A DNA stretch of 39,763 bases. Source: Bacteroidia bacterium (GTDB taxonomy: Bacteria > Bacteroidota > Bacteroidia > Chitinophagales > Saprospiraceae). The stretch spans positions 1-39,763 of the forward strand of contig JAUIKE010000065.1 of assembly GCA_030430845.1 (NCBI GenBank), in the 5' to 3' direction. The position numbers were made by a program, and so were the translations under genes. Positions 17,855-26,478 of the stretch are shown here, piece by piece. The notes under the pieces are model-generated. The model was given only the letters and a program-made list of their open reading frames with translations. It ran no database searches and was not told where the DNA came from. Each line of letters starts with the position of its first letter. The stretch's first letter is position 1.

Positions 17855-20224
17855 TCACTCACTCCTCAAACTATCCACCGGATTAGCCATAGCCGCCCGA
17901 ATGCTTTGAAAGCTGACCGTCAGCAAGGCCGTCCCCAACGCCAGAAGGCCAACCAGTACAAAAAACCACCACTGTATCTCAATGCGGTAGGCGAAGCCTT
18001 GCAGCCATTCGCCCAGAAAATAGTAGGCGATCGGAGAAGCCACTACAAAGGAGATTAACACTAGTTTTAAAAAGTCTTTCGACAAAAGCCCCACCAGAGA
18101 AGCCACACCTGCGCCCAATACCTTCCGGATACCAATTTCTTTGGTTCGCCTTTCCGCCATAAAGGCGGCCAAACCAAACAAGCCCAGGCACGCTATGAAA
18201 ATGGCCAGGCCGGTGAATATGCCCATGGCCTTCCCTAGCATGCGGTCTTTTTCTGCCAGCTTGACAAAGTTATCATCGAGGAAAGTATAGCTTACCGCTT
18301 CCTCAGGAGAGAACTGATCCCAGGTAGATTCCAGGTTGCTCAGCAATTGAGTCATTTGTCCTCCCTTTAGTTTCACGGCCAGCCGATGCCCTCTGGCTCC
18401 GTAGACCATGGCTGCAGGCTCGATTTCGTTGCGCAAAGATTGGAAATTAAAATCCTGCACCACGCCTATTACCCGGTAGCCTTTATTCACCTCTTCTCCG
18501 ATCGGATCTTTGCCCGCCAGACCCAGAGCTTCTACTGCCGATTCGTTCAGGATGACGGCACTGCTGTCGGAAGCAATATCCCTGGAGAAATTCCGGCCCT
18601 TTAGCAGGCGAAGGCCCAGCGTAGGAATATAATGCTCATCGGCTGGAAAGGTTTGAACGGTTTTAGACTCCTCCATCTCTGCGGTCTGATAGGTGTACAT
18701 CCAGAGGAAGTTACCGCCCGGCATGCGGTCGTTAAAACTAGTAGAGACGACTTGAGGAAATTGATTGAGTTCTTCTTTGAAGGCCATAGCCTGGTCTCCC
18801 AACTGGGTGACATTGGTGATGATCATCACGCCTTCCTGCTCAAAGCCTTTGTCGGCATTCTGCATATACCTTAATTGCTGGAACACCACCATGCTGCCGA
18901 TCATCAGGGCTACGGCTATTGTAAACTGGAATACCACCAAACCTCCCCGCAGGTTTCTATTGCCGGATAAAGCCAGCTGTCCTTTTAAAACTTTGATTGG
19001 CTTGAATTGGGTAAGGTAAAAAGCGGGATAAAGGCCTGCCAACAGTCCTGTTATCAGCGAGAAGCCGAGCAATACCACAGGAACGGTCCAATTCGAAATG
19101 AGCGAGGTGATGATCTGCTGTCCGGTAATCTGTTCAAAAACCTTTAATAAAACTTCGATCAAAGCTCCTGCAACTAACATGGCCAACAAGCTGGTAAACA
19201 AGGATTCGGCCAGAAACTGCCGCGAAAGGGCTCCGCGATCGGCGCCGAGTGTTTTTTTCACGCCTACCTCCCTGGCCCGCACGGAGGAGCGCGCCGTCGT
19301 CAAATTGATATAATTCACGATAGCGAGAATGATCAGAAATAAACCGATCACGCCCAATATGGCTACCTGCTGCGGATTGCCGCCTGCCGTTAGATCAAAG
19401 CGGAACTTGGAATGCATGTAGATGTCTTCCAAGGGCTGAAGGAAGAATTCCACGCGATGACTTCCCTTAGCCCAGCTTTCATAGCTGGTTTCATTGGGGA
19501 AGGTCGGATAGATCCTGTTTTTCTTGAGCTCTTCCAGGCTGCTTTCCAATTGTTCTGGCGAGGCCTGGTCATGCAACATCGCATACACAAAAATATCTGC
19601 AGACGTCCAATTGCTTCCGTTTTCGAACTCCATGGGCAGGAACAGATCTCCGGTAAGATGCGTCCTCTTTTCGCTGTCTTTAACGACTCCGCTGACTTTG
19701 TAGGGTTTCTTATCCTTCCCGACCACGATGGTTTCTCCGATGGCGGAGTAATCACCGAAATATTTTTTGGCAAGCCGCTCCGACAGGACCACCTCATCGG
19801 GTGTTTTCATAAGTCGTCGTGGATTCCCTTCCAGCAGTTCAAAGCTGAACACCCGAAAGAAGTTGGAATCAACGGCCAGGGCCCGACCTTCAACATACTC
19901 CACCTGATCAGCCTCGATCGGCATATCATTTCCCACCACATCCAGGGCGGTGACATATTTGGCTTCTTTGCTTTCATCTTTCAGCCAGTTGTACAGGGCT
20001 TCCGAGGTTCGGGCAAAGCCCCCCATATTGTAAAAATCAGAGGCTACTCTAAAGATCTTTTCGTGATTTTCGAAGTGCCGGTCATAGCTGGTCTCTTCCT
20101 TCACAAAAAACAGTAACACAAAGGCGGCAGCAATGCCCAGGGCTAAGCCCGAGATATTTAAAAAGGAGTAGCCGGGATGGCGGAGCATATTGCGCCAGGC
20201 GATTTTGAGATGGTTGATTAGCAT
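17855..20224 (-). CDS. FtsX-type ABC transporter permease (MacB-like), orphan
   Basis: A 789-residue inner-membrane protein. It has an N-terminal helix (about 22-41), a large periplasmic MacB_PCD-like domain (about 45-270), an FtsX domain of four helices (VAILGVIGLFLIILAIVNYI through about 450), a second periplasmic segment, and a second FtsX domain. The latter carries the family signature AERRTKEIGIRKVLGAGVAS and ends ANPVDSLRSE. Such permeases normally pair with a MacB/LolD-type ATPase and act as mechanotransmission devices for export or envelope stress. No ATPase gene is adjacent, so it must use a distant one. It transcribes away from the Gfo/Idh/MocA operon and shows no link with sugar catabolism. 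A set of repeats lies just upstream (20353-20398). Confidence 0.92.
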   Translation of the reverse strand: MLINHLKIAWRNMLRHPGYSFLNISGLALGIAAAFVLLFFVKEETSYDRHFENHEKIFRVASDFYNMGGFARTSEALYNWLKDESKEAKYVTALDVVGNDMPIEADQVEYVEGRALAVDSNFFRVFSFELLEGNPRRLMKTPDEVVLSERLAKKYFGDYSAIGETIVVGKDKKPYKVSGVVKDSEKRTHLTGDLFLPMEFENGSNWTSADIFVYAMLHDQASPEQLESSLEELKKNRIYPTFPNETSYESWAKGSHRVEFFLQPLEDIYMHSKFRFDLTAGGNPQQVAILGVIGLFLIILAIVNYINLTTARSSVRAREVGVKKTLGADRGALSRQFLAESLFTSLLAMLVAGALIEVLLKVFEQITGQQIITSLISNWTVPVVLLGFSLITGLLAGLYPAFYLTQFKPIKVLKGQLALSGNRNLRGGLVVFQFTIAVALMIGSMVVFQQLRYMQNADKGFEQEGVMIITNVTQLGDQAMAFKEELNQFPQVVSTSFNDRMPGGNFLWMYTYQTAEMEESKTVQTFPADEHYIPTLGLRLLKGRNFSRDIASDSSAVILNESAVEALGLAGKDPIGEEVNKGYRVIGVVQDFNFQSLRNEIEPAAMVYGARGHRLAVKLKGGQMTQLLSNLESTWDQFSPEEAVSYTFLDDNFVKLAEKDRMLGKAMGIFTGLAIFIACLGLFGLAAFMAERRTKEIGIRKVLGAGVASLVGLLSKDFLKLVLISFVVASPIAYYFLGEWLQGFAYRIEIQWWFFVLVGLLALGTALLTVSFQSIRAAMANPVDSLRSE

Positions 20225-20352
20225 GTCGGTGTGGGTTGATCGGTTAAAATATTGGATTCTTTCACCTTAAAACCAAAAACTATGCCACTAGGCTTTAACC
20301 ACTGATAATCAATAATTTAAATGCGACATTATTTTTAAGACAAAAAAATAGT

Positions 20353-20398
20353 GTATAAAAAGTGAACACTGGGTGTTTGAGAATGAACAGTATAAAAA
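20353..20398. promoter_or_regulatory. Repeat-rich intergenic region between divergent genes
   Basis: Between the permease start (20224) and the oxidoreductase start (20453) are an inverted repeat AACAC-TGG-GTGTT (20365-20377), two TGAACA copies 21 bp apart (20363 and 20384) and two GTATAAAAA copies 37 bp apart (20353 and 20390). The helical-turn spacing suggests an operator, but which gene it would control is unknown. Confidence 0.3.
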
Positions 20399-20452
20399 TC
20401 CCTCTTACTCTTTTTTTCCTTCCCCAGAAACCCTATTTTAACCAACAAAAAA

Positions 20453-21787
20453 ATGAAACGACGGACTTTCCTCCAAACCTCTGCTGCCGGTGCTGCTTCC
20501 CTTTCCTTATCTGGCCTCCCACTTTCCGCCAAAAGCTACCGACGTATCCTCGGGGCAAACGACCGCATCCGCTGTGCCCTGCTCGGCTGCTATCGCCGCT
20601 TCCCGGCCCTGCTGGATGCTCTGGCAGAGCTCGACAATGTCGACATCACCTACGTCTGCGATGTGGACGCCCGCCGACAGGAAGCCGGAGCTGCTCGTGT
20701 CAAAAAAGCAGTCGGGAGTGCTCCCAAACAGGAAAAAGACATGCGCCGGATCTTCGCACAATCGGATGTGGATGCCGTTTTTCATGCCACGCCCGATCAC
20801 TGGCATGCACCGGGAGCGATCCTGTCTTTGCAGGCCGGCAAGCACGTATATGTAGAGAAACCCTGTAGTCACAACCCTCGCGAAGATGAGCTGCTCATCG
20901 CCTGGCAAAAGAAAACGGGACTACAGGTGCAAATGGGCGCGCAGCAGCGCTCCGCCCCGGAAACCATTGAGATCATACAGGAAATTCATAAAGGTGTGAT
21001 TGGTGAAGCCTATCTCGCCACCGCTTTTTACACCAATACCCGCGGACGTGTGCCGGATGCTAAAAAAATGCCGGTACCGGATTATCTCGACTGGGAGCTC
21101 TTCCAAGGCCCCGCTCCCCGCACCGATTTCATCGACATCGTCGGCGATTACAACTGGCACTGGTTCTGGCGCTGGGGAACGGCCGAAACGGGCAATAATG
21201 CGACGCACGAACTGGATGTCGGGCGCTGGGCGCTGCAGGTAAAGTTCCCGGAAGAAGTTTACGTAAATGCCGCCAAAAATCACTATAAGGACGATCCCTG
21301 GACGATGTACGATACCATGGACGCCAGCATTGTTTTTCCCAATAATAAGACTGTTAAATGGGATGGCAAAAGCCGCTCGGGCTATTCTACTTACGGCTCG
21401 GGCAGAGGTACGATCATTTACGGTTCGGAAGGCAGCGTTTTTGTGAACAGGGAAGGATATCGCCTCTACGACCGCAACGGTAAGCTGCTGCGCGAGCGAA
21501 AAGGCGGTCCGGAAGCAGGAACAGCCTTGGGCGGAGGCGGCAGCATGACCACCTTGCATGTAAAAAACTTCCTCGAAACCATTCGAGGGAAAGAAAAGCT
21601 GAATTGCCCCATTGAGGAGGGCGCAGTCAGTACGCATCTATGCCATTATGCCAATATTTCTTACCGGGAAGGCAACAAACAACTGGCCATCGACCCGGCG
21701 ACCGGTCATTTTAAGGATAAAAAAGTGATGAAAAAATACTGGAGCCGGGAGTATGAAAAAGGATGGAAACCGGAGGAGGTTAGTTAG
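20453..21787 (+). CDS. Exported Gfo/Idh/MocA-family oxidoreductase, first copy
   Basis: A 444-residue NAD(P)-dependent sugar oxidoreductase with a twin-arginine type leader (MKRRTFLQTSAAGAASLSLS), so it is probably folded with cofactor in the cytoplasm and exported. The family lysine motif is VYVEKPCSHNPREDE, preceded by DAVFHATPDHWHAPGAI. The C-terminal substrate domain includes DYNWHWFWRWGTAETGNNATHELDVGRWAL, with aromatic and acidic residues usual for sugar binding. Oddly, the nucleotide-binding loop reads CALLGCYRRFPALL: only one of the three glycines of GxGxxG is kept, so cofactor binding may be altered. With the DUF1080 protein and second oxidoreductase downstream, a role in 3-keto-glycoside chemistry is likely by analogy with characterised Bacteroides loci. 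The substrate is unknown. Confidence 0.9.
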   Translation: MKRRTFLQTSAAGAASLSLSGLPLSAKSYRRILGANDRIRCALLGCYRRFPALLDALAELDNVDITYVCDVDARRQEAGAARVKKAVGSAPKQEKDMRRIFAQSDVDAVFHATPDHWHAPGAILSLQAGKHVYVEKPCSHNPREDELLIAWQKKTGLQVQMGAQQRSAPETIEIIQEIHKGVIGEAYLATAFYTNTRGRVPDAKKMPVPDYLDWELFQGPAPRTDFIDIVGDYNWHWFWRWGTAETGNNATHELDVGRWALQVKFPEEVYVNAAKNHYKDDPWTMYDTMDASIVFPNNKTVKWDGKSRSGYSTYGSGRGTIIYGSEGSVFVNREGYRLYDRNGKLLRERKGGPEAGTALGGGGSMTTLHVKNFLETIRGKEKLNCPIEEGAVSTHLCHYANISYREGNKQLAIDPATGHFKDKKVMKKYWSREYEKGWKPEEVS

Positions 21788-21795
21788 GGGATGTT

Positions 21796-21817
21796 AAAAA
21801 AGGCCAAAGGTCTTTTT
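21796..21817 (+). terminator. Rho-independent terminator-like hairpin
   Basis: AAAAAGGCC, loop AAA, GGTCTTTTT: a 9-bp stem with one G·U pair, ending in five T. It lies about 10 bp after the oxidoreductase stop, so the first oxidoreductase may be expressed separately from the DUF1080 pair. Confidence 0.6.
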
Positions 21818-21825
21818 AAACATTC

Positions 21826-21982
21826 GTTGGTGGCGGTCTCCGACCGCCTCACCATTTTCACCGGCAGTCTCCGACTGCTAGAGATCATATAATACAAAGC
21901 CTATTTGACAAGTGGTGAATATAGCGTTACCGGTCAGAGACCGGCATAAAATAGGTTAGGCAGTCGGGAGACTGCCACCAAC
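21826..21982. repeat. Hairpin-rich palindromic intergenic element with terminal inverted repeats
   Basis: The ends GTTGGTGGCGGTCTCCGACC and the complement of GGCAGTCGGGAGACTGCCAC match as imperfect terminal inverted repeats of about 24 bp. Inside are four short hairpins of one pattern: GGCGGTC-TCC-GACCGCC, GCAGTC-TCC-GACTGC, CCGGTC-AGA-GACCGG and GGCAGTC-GGGA-GACTGCC. No coding frame is present. It resembles a REP/MITE-like non-autonomous element inserted between the first oxidoreductase and the DUF1080 gene. Confidence 0.7.
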
Positions 21983-21998
21983 AAAACAAACGAAAAAC

Positions 21999-23396
21999 AT
22001 GAACAAAAAACCATTTCTCTTTTTTACAGCCCTTATCCTCTTTTTTATCCAACACCCCAGCAGCTTTGCCCAAAAAAATAACGGCTGGCAGGATCTTTTT
22101 AACGGAAAAAACCTGGATGGCTGGAAACAATTAAATGGGAAGGCTTCCTATGAAGTGCGCAACGGAGCCATTGTTGGGATCACCAAAATCAACACTCCAA
22201 ATTCCTTCCTTTGCACCACCAACAATTACGACGACTTCATACTTGAGTTTGAAGTCTGGTGCGATGCGGCTTTGAATTCAGGCGTACAATTCAGAAGCCT
22301 CAGCAATAAAGATTATCAAAACGGCCGGGTACATGGCTACCAGGCCGAGATCGACCCCAGTCCACGAGCCTTCAGTGGAGGTATCTACGATGAAGCAGGT
22401 CGGGCCTGGATTTATACCCTGGCCGACCACCCGCTAGGACAAAAAGCTTTCCGAGTCGGACAATGGAACCAATATCGCATCGAGGCCATCGGTACCGAAA
22501 TTCGCATTTGGGTGAATGGCATCCAGACAGCCAATCTCGTGGATGATATGACCAGTTCGGGCTTCATTGCCCTACAGGTCCATAATATCCCAAACGAGGA
22601 AGAGCTCGCCGGGCGGGAAATTCACTGGCGTAATATTCGTATCAAAACAGACGGGCTCGAAGCAGCACGTTGGCCGGTTTCGCTCCAAACACCGGAAATC
22701 AATCTTATCCCCAACACCCTCACTGAACTCGAAAAGCGCAAGGGTTGGCGGTTACTTTGGGACGGCCAAACCACTAATGGCTGGCGCAGCGCCCGTAGTC
22801 CCGAATTCCCGGATAAAGGCTGGGAAATAAAAGACGGCATCCTGACCGTCCAGGCATCCGACGGCGCTGAATCGGCCAATGGAGGTGATATCATTACAAA
22901 GGAAAAATTCAGCAGCTTTGAGTTGAAGTTAGAATTTAAAATTACAGAAGGAGCCAACAGCGGTATTAAATACTTCGTCGACCCAGAACTGAATAAAGGA
23001 GGGGAAGGCTCTTCCATTGGCCTGGAATACCAGATCCTTGATGATGTCAAACATCCGGATGCTAAGTTAGGAGTAAATGGAAACCGAACCATCGCCTCAC
23101 TCTACGACCTGATCCCCGCAAAAAACCTCTCGGTGCCCAGCCGCGGAAAAGATTTCAGAGGAATAGGAACCTGGAACCAGGCCCGCATCGTCGTGCGCGG
23201 CAACCACATCGAGCACTGGCTCAACGGCTTTAAAATGGTGGAATACGAGCGTAATACGCCCATGTATCGGGCCCTGGTAGCTTACAGCAAATATAAAATT
23301 TGGCCAAAATTCGGCGAGCACGCACAGGGGCATATCCTGCTACAGGATCACGGGAACGAGGTCTCATTCAGAAGCATTAAAATCAGAGAATTATGA
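21999..23396 (+). CDS. Secreted protein with two DUF1080 (3-keto-disaccharide hydrolase-type) domains
   Basis: A 465-residue exported protein. Residues 1-24 are a signal peptide (ending SFAQ). Two tandem DUF1080 jelly-roll domains follow: about 27-220 ([56 protein letters not shown]) and about 238-465 ([54 protein letters not shown]). Most family members have a single domain of about 200-250 residues, so this is a duplicated form. Family members cleave 3-keto-glycosides produced by Gfo/Idh/MocA dehydrogenases, and two such dehydrogenases flank this gene. Its stop overlaps the next start by ATGA, indicating translational coupling. Whether both domains are active cannot be told by eye. Confidence 0.93.
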   Translation: MNKKPFLFFTALILFFIQHPSSFAQKNNGWQDLFNGKNLDGWKQLNGKASYEVRNGAIVGITKINTPNSFLCTTNNYDDFILEFEVWCDAALNSGVQFRSLSNKDYQNGRVHGYQAEIDPSPRAFSGGIYDEAGRAWIYTLADHPLGQKAFRVGQWNQYRIEAIGTEIRIWVNGIQTANLVDDMTSSGFIALQVHNIPNEEELAGREIHWRNIRIKTDGLEAARWPVSLQTPEINLIPNTLTELEKRKGWRLLWDGQTTNGWRSARSPEFPDKGWEIKDGILTVQASDGAESANGGDIITKEKFSSFELKLEFKITEGANSGIKYFVDPELNKGGEGSSIGLEYQILDDVKHPDAKLGVNGNRTIASLYDLIPAKNLSVPSRGKDFRGIGTWNQARIVVRGNHIEHWLNGFKMVEYERNTPMYRALVAYSKYKIWPKFGEHAQGHILLQDHGNEVSFRSIKIREL

Positions 23397-24577
23397 ACCG
23401 ACGAGATTTTGTATTAAAAAGTAGCCTGGCTGCAGCGGGGCTCACACTGAGTCAGATAAAAGCGGGCGGCAAAACCATATCAGCAAACGATGTGGTGCAA
23501 CTAGGCATCATCGGTACGGGCGACCGCGGCGGCGGCATCATCCATATTTTGAAAAAACTACCACAATTTAAAGTAGTGGCTTGCTCCGATATTATCCCTT
23601 TCCGGCTGGAAAAAGCAGTGGCCAGTGCCGGGCCGGGCTGCAAGGCTTACCAAGACTACCGTAAATTACTAGCCGATCCTAATGTCGATGCAGTCGTCAT
23701 CTCTACCCCGCTTTCGTTGCATTACGACATGGCAGTCGCGGCCCTTGAAAGTGGGAAGCATATTTACTGCGAAAAAGCGATGACCTACGAAATCCATCAG
23801 GCCCGTGACCTGGTTAAAAAAGTACAGGCCACGAATCAAACCTTTATTGTTGGCCATCAGTATCGCTACCATCCCCTCTATTTCCAGGTGGCCGACTTCA
23901 TCCGACAAGGCTATCTCGGAGATATTACCAACATCTACATACAGTGGAATCGCAACGGCGACTGGCGCCGCCACGTGCCGGAGCCGAAATACGAACGCAT
24001 GATCAATTGGCGGATGTATCGGGAATATTCCGGCGGCTTAACGGCCGAGCTTCATTCCCACCAGATTGACTTCGTCAATTGGGTATTTGACAGTCATCCG
24101 AGTCGGGCCATTGGCTTTGGAGGCATCGATTATTGGAAGGACGGCCGCGAGACCTTCGACAATGTCAACACACTGCTCGAATACCCCAACGGCATGAAAG
24201 TGAACTGCATCTCCCTGACCGCCAATGCCCACGAAGGTTACCAGTTCAAGTTCAAAGGTAGTAAAGGCACCATCGAACTGACCATCAATAAAGGGTGGCT
24301 GTATTATGAAAATTTGAATAAAAAAGAGCTAGGGACCGTGGATGGGGTTTCCGGAGCCACCCTCAAAAAGTTCGGCAGCGGCAAGGGCTACCCCATTGAG
24401 GTGGACAGGGTGAACGAGGATTGGGAAGGGACGCATTATGCCTTCATGGACTTCTACCATTGCATTCTAAATGAGAATGAACCCGCTTCGAATGTAAAAA
24501 CAGGCGCGACGGCGGCCATCAGCGTACGGATGGCGATTGATGCCTTGCGGGAAGGGAAAATGCAAAAGTGGAAATAA
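23393..24577 (+). CDS. Exported Gfo/Idh/MocA-family oxidoreductase, second copy
   Basis: A 394-residue oxidoreductase with a twin-arginine type leader ([20 protein letters not shown]). Unlike the first copy, its nucleotide loop is canonical: [17 protein letters not shown]. The conserved lysine lies in [18 protein letters not shown], and the C-terminal domain contains [19 protein letters not shown], whose histidines are typical of the sugar-binding site in this family. The start overlaps the DUF1080 stop (ATGA), so the two proteins are probably made together and act in one pathway, plausibly oxidising a glycoside at C3 for the DUF1080 enzyme to cleave. It is shorter than the first copy and differs enough that the two probably handle different substrates or steps. 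Confidence 0.94.
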   Translation: MNRRDFVLKSSLAAAGLTLSQIKAGGKTISANDVVQLGIIGTGDRGGGIIHILKKLPQFKVVACSDIIPFRLEKAVASAGPGCKAYQDYRKLLADPNVDAVVISTPLSLHYDMAVAALESGKHIYCEKAMTYEIHQARDLVKKVQATNQTFIVGHQYRYHPLYFQVADFIRQGYLGDITNIYIQWNRNGDWRRHVPEPKYERMINWRMYREYSGGLTAELHSHQIDFVNWVFDSHPSRAIGFGGIDYWKDGRETFDNVNTLLEYPNGMKVNCISLTANAHEGYQFKFKGSKGTIELTINKGWLYYENLNKKELGTVDGVSGATLKKFGSGKGYPIEVDRVNEDWEGTHYAFMDFYHCILNENEPASNVKTGATAAISVRMAIDALREGKMQKWK

Positions 24578-24583
24578 TATGAA

Positions 24584-24666
24584 TTTCTAAGGCTTAATGC
24601 TTATTTTCCACATTTAAATTCAAGAAAACACCTTTTTAAGCAAGTAAATTCTTTAAGCCTTAGAAA
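24584..24666. promoter_or_regulatory. 14-bp perfect inverted repeat upstream of the dehydratase
   Basis: TTTCTAAGGCTTAA (24584-24597) and its exact complement TTAAGCCTTAGAAA (24653-24666) are separated by 55 AT-rich bases. The right arm ends 2 bp before the ATG at 24669, so if paired in RNA it would bury the ribosome-binding region. If bound by protein, the arms could be two operator half-sites or a looping pair. Confidence 0.55.
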
Positions 24667-24668
24667 AA

Positions 24669-26399
24669 ATGGAAGAAAAAAAACCAAAATCACTGCGTAG
24701 CAAAGAATGGTTTGGCCCGGAAGATGAAAAAATGGGATTCATTCATCGATCCTGGCTCCGCAACCAGGGATATCCGGATGATTACTTTAGAGGAAAGCCC
24801 GTCATAGGTATCTGCAATACCTGGTCAGAGCTAACTCCCTGTAATGCTCACCTCCGAGATTTTGCGGAATTTGTAAAAAGAGGAGTTCGCGAGGCAGGTG
24901 GCTTTCCATTAGAGTTCCCGGTTACCTCCATGGGAGAAACGCTCATGCGCCCCACGGCCATGCTCTTTCGCAACCTGAGCAGCATGGACACGGAAGAAAG
25001 CATCAGAGGCTATCCACTGGACGGTATTGTATTATTAACCGGCTGTGATAAGACGACCCCAGCAACGGTTATGGGCGCTTGTAGCGTGGACCTTCCTACC
25101 ATTGTCGTACCCGGAGGTCCTATGCTCAACGGCTGGTATAAAGGAGAACGCATCGGCTCGGGAACTTTTGTTTGGAAGCTGAAGGATAAAATGAAGAATG
25201 AATCTTTCACCACAGCAGACCTCACCGAGGCAGAAATTTGCTCTGCTCGCTCGCAAGGCCACTGCATGACCATGGGTACGGCCTCTACCATGGCCTGCAT
25301 GGTCGAATCTCTGGGCCTCACCCTGCCTGGCGCAGCTGCCATACCGGCTGTGGATGCCCGCAAAAAGGTGATGGCCCATTTATCAGGTCGCAGGATCGTG
25401 GAAATGGTAAAGGAAGACCTTAAATTATCCAAGGTCCTGACCCGAAAAGCCTTTGAAAATGCCATTATTTGTAACGCGGCCGTCGGTGGCTCCACCAACT
25501 TCGTCATTCACCTCCAAGCCATCGCCAACCGAATCGGCGTGGAACTGGAACTGAAAGACTTCGACCGCCTGGGCAGTAATATCCCACTACTGGTCAACCT
25601 GATGCCCTCCGGCAAATTTCTGATGGAGGATTTCTTCTATGCGGGAGGGCTTCCTGCCGTGCTAAAGGAATTAGAAGAAATATTGCACAAAGATGCCATC
25701 ACAGTGAATGGAGCGACCATAGCCGAGAACAATCAGCAGGCCCCTTGTTACAATCGCGAGGTCATCGCTTCGTTTGATCAACCTTTCCAGGAAAAAGCCG
25801 GTATAGCGGTGCTGTACGGAAATCTCTGTGAAGATGGGGCCGTCATCAAGCCCTCCGCCGCCACACCCGAATTAATGACCCACCGCGGTAAAGCCGTCGT
25901 TTTTGAAACCATTGAAGAATACCACGAGCGGATTGACGATCCCGATCTGGAGATCGATGCCAGTAGTGTGATCGTCCTGAAGGGCGTAGGTCCGGTTGGT
26001 TACCCTGGGATGGCCGAAGTCGGTAATGTAGACTTGCCTGCCAAATTATTAAAGAAAGGCATCAAAGATATGGTCCGCATTTCAGATGGGCGTATGAGTG
26101 GCACCGCCTTCGGGACTGTCATCCTGCACGTATCTCCCGAATCCGCTATTGGCGGTACGCTGGCTCTCGTAAAATCGGGTGACACCATTGAACTGGATGT
26201 CCCCAAGAGAAGCCTACAATTACTCATCTCGGATGAAGAGCTGAAAGCCAGGAGAGCTGCCTGGGTTGCTCCCGAGCCCCATTCAGAAAGGGGATACTTG
26301 AATTTATACATCAATACAGTTCAGCAGGCTCATCTTGGAGCCGATCTCGATTTTCTGGTTGGAAAATCCGGTTCGGAGGTAAAAAGAGATGTTCACTAA
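24669..26399 (+). CDS. IlvD/Edd-family sugar-acid dehydratase (pentonate/aldonate type)
   Basis: A 576-residue iron-sulfur dehydratase. The N-terminus SKEWFGPEDEKMGFIHRSWL and the block GICNTWSELTPCNAHLRDFA are typical of the L-arabonate/D-xylonate dehydratase branch rather than of IlvD proper. Cysteine ligands for the cluster are visible in ICNTWSELTPCN, LLTGCDKTTPA and GHCMTMGTASTMACM. The C-terminus has GPVGYPGMAEV and DGRMSGTAFGTVILHVSPE with the family's catalytic serine region. The expected reaction is conversion of an aldonate to a 2-keto-3-deoxy acid in the cytoplasm. The GntP-type permease follows 79 bp later, which fits aldonate uptake and dehydration. The exact sugar acid cannot be read from sequence; branched-chain amino-acid synthesis is less likely because no ilv or leu genes are nearby. 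Confidence 0.92.
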   Translation: MEEKKPKSLRSKEWFGPEDEKMGFIHRSWLRNQGYPDDYFRGKPVIGICNTWSELTPCNAHLRDFAEFVKRGVREAGGFPLEFPVTSMGETLMRPTAMLFRNLSSMDTEESIRGYPLDGIVLLTGCDKTTPATVMGACSVDLPTIVVPGGPMLNGWYKGERIGSGTFVWKLKDKMKNESFTTADLTEAEICSARSQGHCMTMGTASTMACMVESLGLTLPGAAAIPAVDARKKVMAHLSGRRIVEMVKEDLKLSKVLTRKAFENAIICNAAVGGSTNFVIHLQAIANRIGVELELKDFDRLGSNIPLLVNLMPSGKFLMEDFFYAGGLPAVLKELEEILHKDAITVNGATIAENNQQAPCYNREVIASFDQPFQEKAGIAVLYGNLCEDGAVIKPSAATPELMTHRGKAVVFETIEEYHERIDDPDLEIDASSVIVLKGVGPVGYPGMAEVGNVDLPAKLLKKGIKDMVRISDGRMSGTAFGTVILHVSPESAIGGTLALVKSGDTIELDVPKRSLQLLISDEELKARRAAWVAPEPHSERGYLNLYINTVQQAHLGADLDFLVGKSGSEVKRDVH

Positions 26400-26419
26400 T
26401 ATTGGCCAGCCCAAATTAA

Positions 26420-26450
26420 TATAGGAGGCGGCCGGCGGCCGCCTCCTATA
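26420..26450. terminator. 14-bp perfect hairpin between dehydratase and permease genes
   Basis: TATAGGAGGCGGCC, loop GGC, and the exact complement form a very stable GC-rich stem that starts 20 bp after the dehydratase stop. The following bases (ATTTAAT) are only weakly T-rich. It may partly terminate transcription or protect the upstream mRNA, so that the permease is made at a lower level. Confidence 0.7.
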
Positions 26451-26478
26451 ATTTAATACCCTACTAACTATTCATCCT

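Noticed and set aside
19412..20116. A 234-codon plus-strand open frame
   Set aside because: It is antisense to the FtsX-type permease and shows no recognisable protein features.
20921..21637. A 238-codon minus-strand open frame
   Set aside because: It is antisense to the first Gfo/Idh/MocA gene, which has a twin-arginine leader and family motifs.
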